From Scytonema sp035967975 (lineage in GTDB: Bacteria; Cyanobacteriota; Cyanobacteriia; Cyanobacteriales; Nostocaceae), in assembly GCA_035967975.1 (NCBI GenBank), contig JAWQFQ010000025.1:3022-67021 (forward strand): 64,000 bases of DNA, given 5' to 3'. The notes beneath the pieces were generated by a model, which was not told the origin of the DNA, ran no database searches, and was given only the letters and a program-made list of their open reading frames with translations. Below, piece after piece: positions 61,241-64,000 of the stretch; position 1 is the first letter of the stretch, and the number at the start of each line of letters is the position of its first letter. Position numbers and translations under genes: made by a program.

Positions 61241-62155
61241 ATGAAAACCATTATCTTGCGACGTTATTTATTCATCCAGTTCCTGATGTTAATTGGACTA
61301 CTAGGAGTAGGCTGTAGCACACAGACAGAAGTGCTACATTCAGAAAAACTGACTGTAGGTGTAGTTAGCTACGGTGAACAAACGCTTTCCGTCGAAAAGT
61401 ACGAACAATTCAAAAACTATATAGCTACACAAACTCAGTCAATAGTAGAACTAGAACCAGCTTACAATGAATTACAAGCTTTAGAACAAATTAAGCGCCA
61501 AAATTGGGAACTTGTGTTTGCACCTCCAGGCTTAGCAGCAATTGCAATTGGTAAAGAACTTTACATTCCTTTGTTTTCAATGGAGGGAATTAGTAATAGA
61601 CAACGTTCTTTACTGATTGTTCGAGACGATCAACCTATACAAACAATAGCAGACCTTTCTAATAAGACTATTGCTTTGGGACAAAGAGGTTCTGCCGCAG
61701 GTTACTATGTTCCCTTGTATGATTTATACGGATTAACCTTCTCTGAAATCCGTTTTGCTCCCACTCCTAAAACATTATTACAGTGGGTGAGTGATGGTAG
61801 TGTCGTTACTGGCGCGATCGCTGAGAAAGATTTTGAACGCTATCAGCGAGAATTCAGTACAACAAAGTTCAGAATTTTACACACAAGCCGATGGATACCT
61901 CCCGCAGTTGTACTGCTTGCACCAACCGTAGAACGTAACAGACAGCAGCAAATTCAGAGAGCGATGAACGAAGCACCTGGATATATTATCGCAGATGCGG
62001 GTTATGTCCCAGCTGCCAAGATACCAAGCTATGAGGAGTTTATAAAATTAGTTGAAAAAGTCAGACCTCTTGAAGCACATGTCAAGCAAACACCAGCCGT
62101 TTTGCTGTATCAAGAATCTGCTAACCAACAGCATGAGGATCGACAAGCAATGTGA
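61241..62155 (+). CDS. PhnD-type ABC transporter substrate-binding lipoprotein
   Basis: A 304-residue lipoprotein: signal peptide and lipobox LLGVGC (Cys25), then a periplasmic binding protein fold of the phosphate/phosphite/phosphonate type (LTVGVVSYGEQTLSVEKYEQ, VFAPPGLAAIAIGKEL, LIVRDDQPIQTIADLSNKTI, LGQRGSAAGYYVPLYDLYGL). It would pass an oxyanion or organic phosphonate to an ABC transporter. No permease or ATPase gene is adjacent, so it may be an orphan receptor or serve a distant transporter; some PhnD-like proteins act as sensors. A hairpin repeat 33 bases after the stop is a likely terminator. Confidence 0.82.
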   Translation: MKTIILRRYLFIQFLMLIGLLGVGCSTQTEVLHSEKLTVGVVSYGEQTLSVEKYEQFKNYIATQTQSIVELEPAYNELQALEQIKRQNWELVFAPPGLAAIAIGKELYIPLFSMEGISNRQRSLLIVRDDQPIQTIADLSNKTIALGQRGSAAGYYVPLYDLYGLTFSEIRFAPTPKTLLQWVSDGSVVTGAIAEKDFERYQREFSTTKFRILHTSRWIPPAVVLLAPTVERNRQQQIQRAMNEAPGYIIADAGYVPAAKIPSYEEFIKLVEKVRPLEAHVKQTPAVLLYQESANQQHEDRQAM

Positions 62156-62594
62156 TGATATGGAAATCCTCAATCATTTATGAAGGCGAGAAACCTGGTA
62201 TCTCAAAGATACCGGGTTTCTTGAGTTCGCAATTGTTACAAATCAAATAGGATTGCTATAGATGTTGAGTGTTTTATCAAAATTGGCGTTAAAATGAGGA
62301 TGGTCTAAGTAAATAATTGTCGATTTTGTAACAAATCTTTTCAGGAAATATAGGAAAATCTTGTGTAGTCTTAAATCAGTTATCAGTACACAGTGAACAG
62401 TTATCAGGCGTATGGTGGGGGACTGATACCCACTACTAACGCCTTCAGTTCAAATGGTAGGGAATGCAAAACCCCGTAATGAAACTGATAACTGATAGCT
62501 GTTAAAGGACAGTTTATCAATATAATTTTGAATTTAAAAATCAAATTGTTTATTTGTAAGCAATATATCTAGAGTAGTTAGGAGTTAATTTAAT
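62156..62594. repeat. Spacer with an AGAAACC-type hairpin and inverted GTTATCAG repeats
   Basis: GAGAAACCTGGTATCT and AGATACCGGGTTTCT arms at 62188-62221. TCAGTTATCAGTACACAGTG, AACAGTTATCAGGCG and CTGATAACTGATAGCTGTT form a set of direct and inverted copies about 62375-62500. No gene seen. Confidence 0.65.
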
Positions 62595-63857
62595 ATGTCT
62601 CAGTCTCCCTTAATAAAACCAGAAATACCATCTGGCACTTTGATTGATAACCGCTATATCATTCAAAGACTTTTAGGACAGGGAGGCTTGGGAAGAACGT
62701 ATCTGGCGTTTGATACACGTCGCTTCAGTGAAGCATGCGTCCTCAAAGAATTTGCACCAACCGGTTCTGGAGAAAATGCTCTCGAAAAATGCCGCAATTT
62801 GTTTAAAAGAGAAGCAAAAATTCTTCATCAGTTGGAACATCCTCAAATTCCACAGTTCTTAGCTTGCTTTGAAGGAGATAGTCGGCTGTTTTTGGTGCAG
62901 GAATTTGTGGATGGAAAAACTTACTCGGCTCTGTTACGAGAACGCCAACAGATGGGACAAGCTTTTACCGAATACGAAGTTCTACGATGGTTAACCAACT
63001 TGTTACCTGTATTGGATTACGTTCATTTACACAATATTATCCATCGAGATATTTCCCCTGACAATATCATGTTGCCTCAAGGCAAAGATTTACCAGTATT
63101 AATTGATTTTGGTGTAGGTAAACAAATCGCTGAACTGAGTGAAGTGACAAAAACCAGTATGGCAACGTTTGTTGGCAAAATGTCACTTGTTGGTAAAGTA
63201 GGGTATGCGCCTCGCGAACAGATTAGTTTGGGGTTATGTTCTCCTAGCAGTGACCTTTATGCTTTAGGTGTTACAGCAATTGTACTACTAACAGGTAGAG
63301 ATCCGTCTTTCTTAATGGATCAGTTTTCTTTAGAGTGGAAGTGGCGTCATTACATCAATGTCAGTATGGGATTTGCTCAAATTCTTGATAAATTGTTAGC
63401 AGATACCCCACGTCAACGCTACCAAAACGCAGGAGAGGTTCTAACCGATTTAGCACGTTTGGGACAACCTCAAGTCTCAGAAGAATTAACGACGCTAGAA
63501 ATACTTCCCACCACAGTAGCTGAGGAATTACAACCAACAGCAACAAAAAGAACGTTTCAATTTCAACAGCCAGAGTTCATCGCCAATGTACCCTTCAGTC
63601 AAACCAATTCCCCTGGTCAGAAAAGTCCACAACAATCTTCATTCCGCAATACAAAAAAGCCCGCACTCGATTCAGCTTTCATACAACGTTGTCAGCAAGA
63701 ATTGGCGTACCACATTGGACCAATAGCAAGTCTAGTTGTAGAAGAGGTATTGATTGAGAACTCTAATCTTTCTCCTTATGAATTCGTCGAACTTTTAGCA
63801 CAAGAAATTCCAGAAGCAACAGCATCTCTTGAATTTAAACGCTGTTTGAGTTCATAA
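62595..63857 (+). CDS. Serine/threonine protein kinase
   Basis: A 420-residue Hanks-type kinase. G-loop LLGQGGLGRTY (27-37), catalytic Lys in VLKEF (K51), HRDISPDN (150-157) with D152, and DFGVGK (171-176). HRD is followed by Ile-Ser-Pro, where Lys-Pro is more usual, a variant common in bacterial kinases. Activation segment with KVGYAPREQI. After residue 300 a low-complexity linker leads to a C-terminal helical domain of about 60 residues (AYHIGPIASLVVEEV, SPYEFVELLAQEI). No transmembrane helix, so a soluble signalling kinase; partners unknown. Confidence 0.92.
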   Translation: MSQSPLIKPEIPSGTLIDNRYIIQRLLGQGGLGRTYLAFDTRRFSEACVLKEFAPTGSGENALEKCRNLFKREAKILHQLEHPQIPQFLACFEGDSRLFLVQEFVDGKTYSALLRERQQMGQAFTEYEVLRWLTNLLPVLDYVHLHNIIHRDISPDNIMLPQGKDLPVLIDFGVGKQIAELSEVTKTSMATFVGKMSLVGKVGYAPREQISLGLCSPSSDLYALGVTAIVLLTGRDPSFLMDQFSLEWKWRHYINVSMGFAQILDKLLADTPRQRYQNAGEVLTDLARLGQPQVSEELTTLEILPTTVAEELQPTATKRTFQFQQPEFIANVPFSQTNSPGQKSPQQSSFRNTKKPALDSAFIQRCQQELAYHIGPIASLVVEEVLIENSNLSPYEFVELLAQEIPEATASLEFKRCLSS

Positions 63858-64000
63858 ATTTGATAGTGGATAGTTGATAGTGGATAGTTGATAGTGGATA
63901 GTGGATAGTGGATAGTGGATAGTGGATAGTTGATAGTTGATAGTTGATAGTTGATAGTTGATAGTTGATAGTGGATAGTTGATAGTGGATAGTTGATAGT
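63858..64000. repeat. Heptamer array (GATAGTT / GATAGTG)
   Basis: About 20 tandem copies of GATAGTT or GATAGTG run to the window edge, with the T/G choice mostly in blocks. Typical STRR of heterocystous cyanobacteria; no spacers, so not a CRISPR array. Confidence 0.9.

Noticed and set aside
63858..64000. Possible CRISPR array
   Set aside because: The units are contiguous heptamers with no unique spacers, and no cas genes occur in the window.
1..64000. tRNA or rRNA genes
   Set aside because: I saw no convincing tRNA T-arm motif with matching acceptor stems and no rRNA-like sequence, but a dedicated scan (for example tRNAscan) was not possible.

Overview
The window looks like a chromosomal segment of a filamentous, heterocyst-forming cyanobacterium (Nostocales). 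The evidence is the hetZ-patU pair that controls heterocyst differentiation, the carboxysome shell genes ccmK3-ccmK4, a protein with the nitrogenase-linked C-terminal domain, a homospermidine synthase of the deoxyhypusine synthase family, abundant GCGATCGC (HIP1) octamers, AT-rich spacers with short tandem heptamers (STRRs), and several families of dispersed palindromes. The species cannot be fixed from the sequence alone.

Layout. 1-11.8 kb: the 3' end of ftsI, a haem-oxygenase-like diiron protein, a methyltransferase, an IS200/IS605 element (divergent tnpA and tnpB), a GCS2-type ligase, a TerB/Mo-nitrogenase-C protein, obg, ccmK3-ccmK4, a Uma2 nuclease and a glycosyltransferase. 12-21 kb: hetZ and patU behind a leader of about 1 kb, a Crp-family regulator, an M61 peptidase, a rubredoxin of only 54 residues, a GGDEF-EAL protein with a damaged GGDEF motif, and a universal stress protein. 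21-24 kb: a repeat-rich spacer holding a small conserved-looking protein, a MITE-like insertion and a candidate structured RNA, followed by speY. 24-35.5 kb: a TPR protein, a metallophosphoesterase, an overlapping sugar kinase/nucleotidyltransferase pair, several toxin-antitoxin genes, and a ferritin-like/beta-propeller pair.

35.6-51.8 kb is the most coherent accessory region. A CHAT-TPR protease-like protein and a TpsB outer-membrane transporter form an operon. They face a 1199-residue TpsA exoprotein, and a second TpsA with two paralogous membrane-anchored TPR proteins follows. A PEP-CTERM metalloprotease closes the region. 52-54.7 kb is an IS607 element whose TnpB has lost its third RuvC acidic residue and its zinc ribbon while the putative omega RNA stays well structured. 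55-64 kb carries metH, a retropepsin-like two-gene module, a truncated helicase, a PhnD-like lipoprotein and a Ser/Thr kinase, and ends in a heptamer array.

The best candidates for something undescribed are: (1) the IS607 TnpB that appears nuclease-dead, with its RNA; (2) the CHAT protease tied to two-partner secretion; (3) the ferritin-like protein paired with a propeller/FlgD-like protein; (4) the structured RNA near 22.8 kb; and (5) the MITE-like elements built from an AGAAACCCGG palindrome or from TTCCAAATAAAAA ends. All functions are inferred from reading the sequence by eye; no database search was run.
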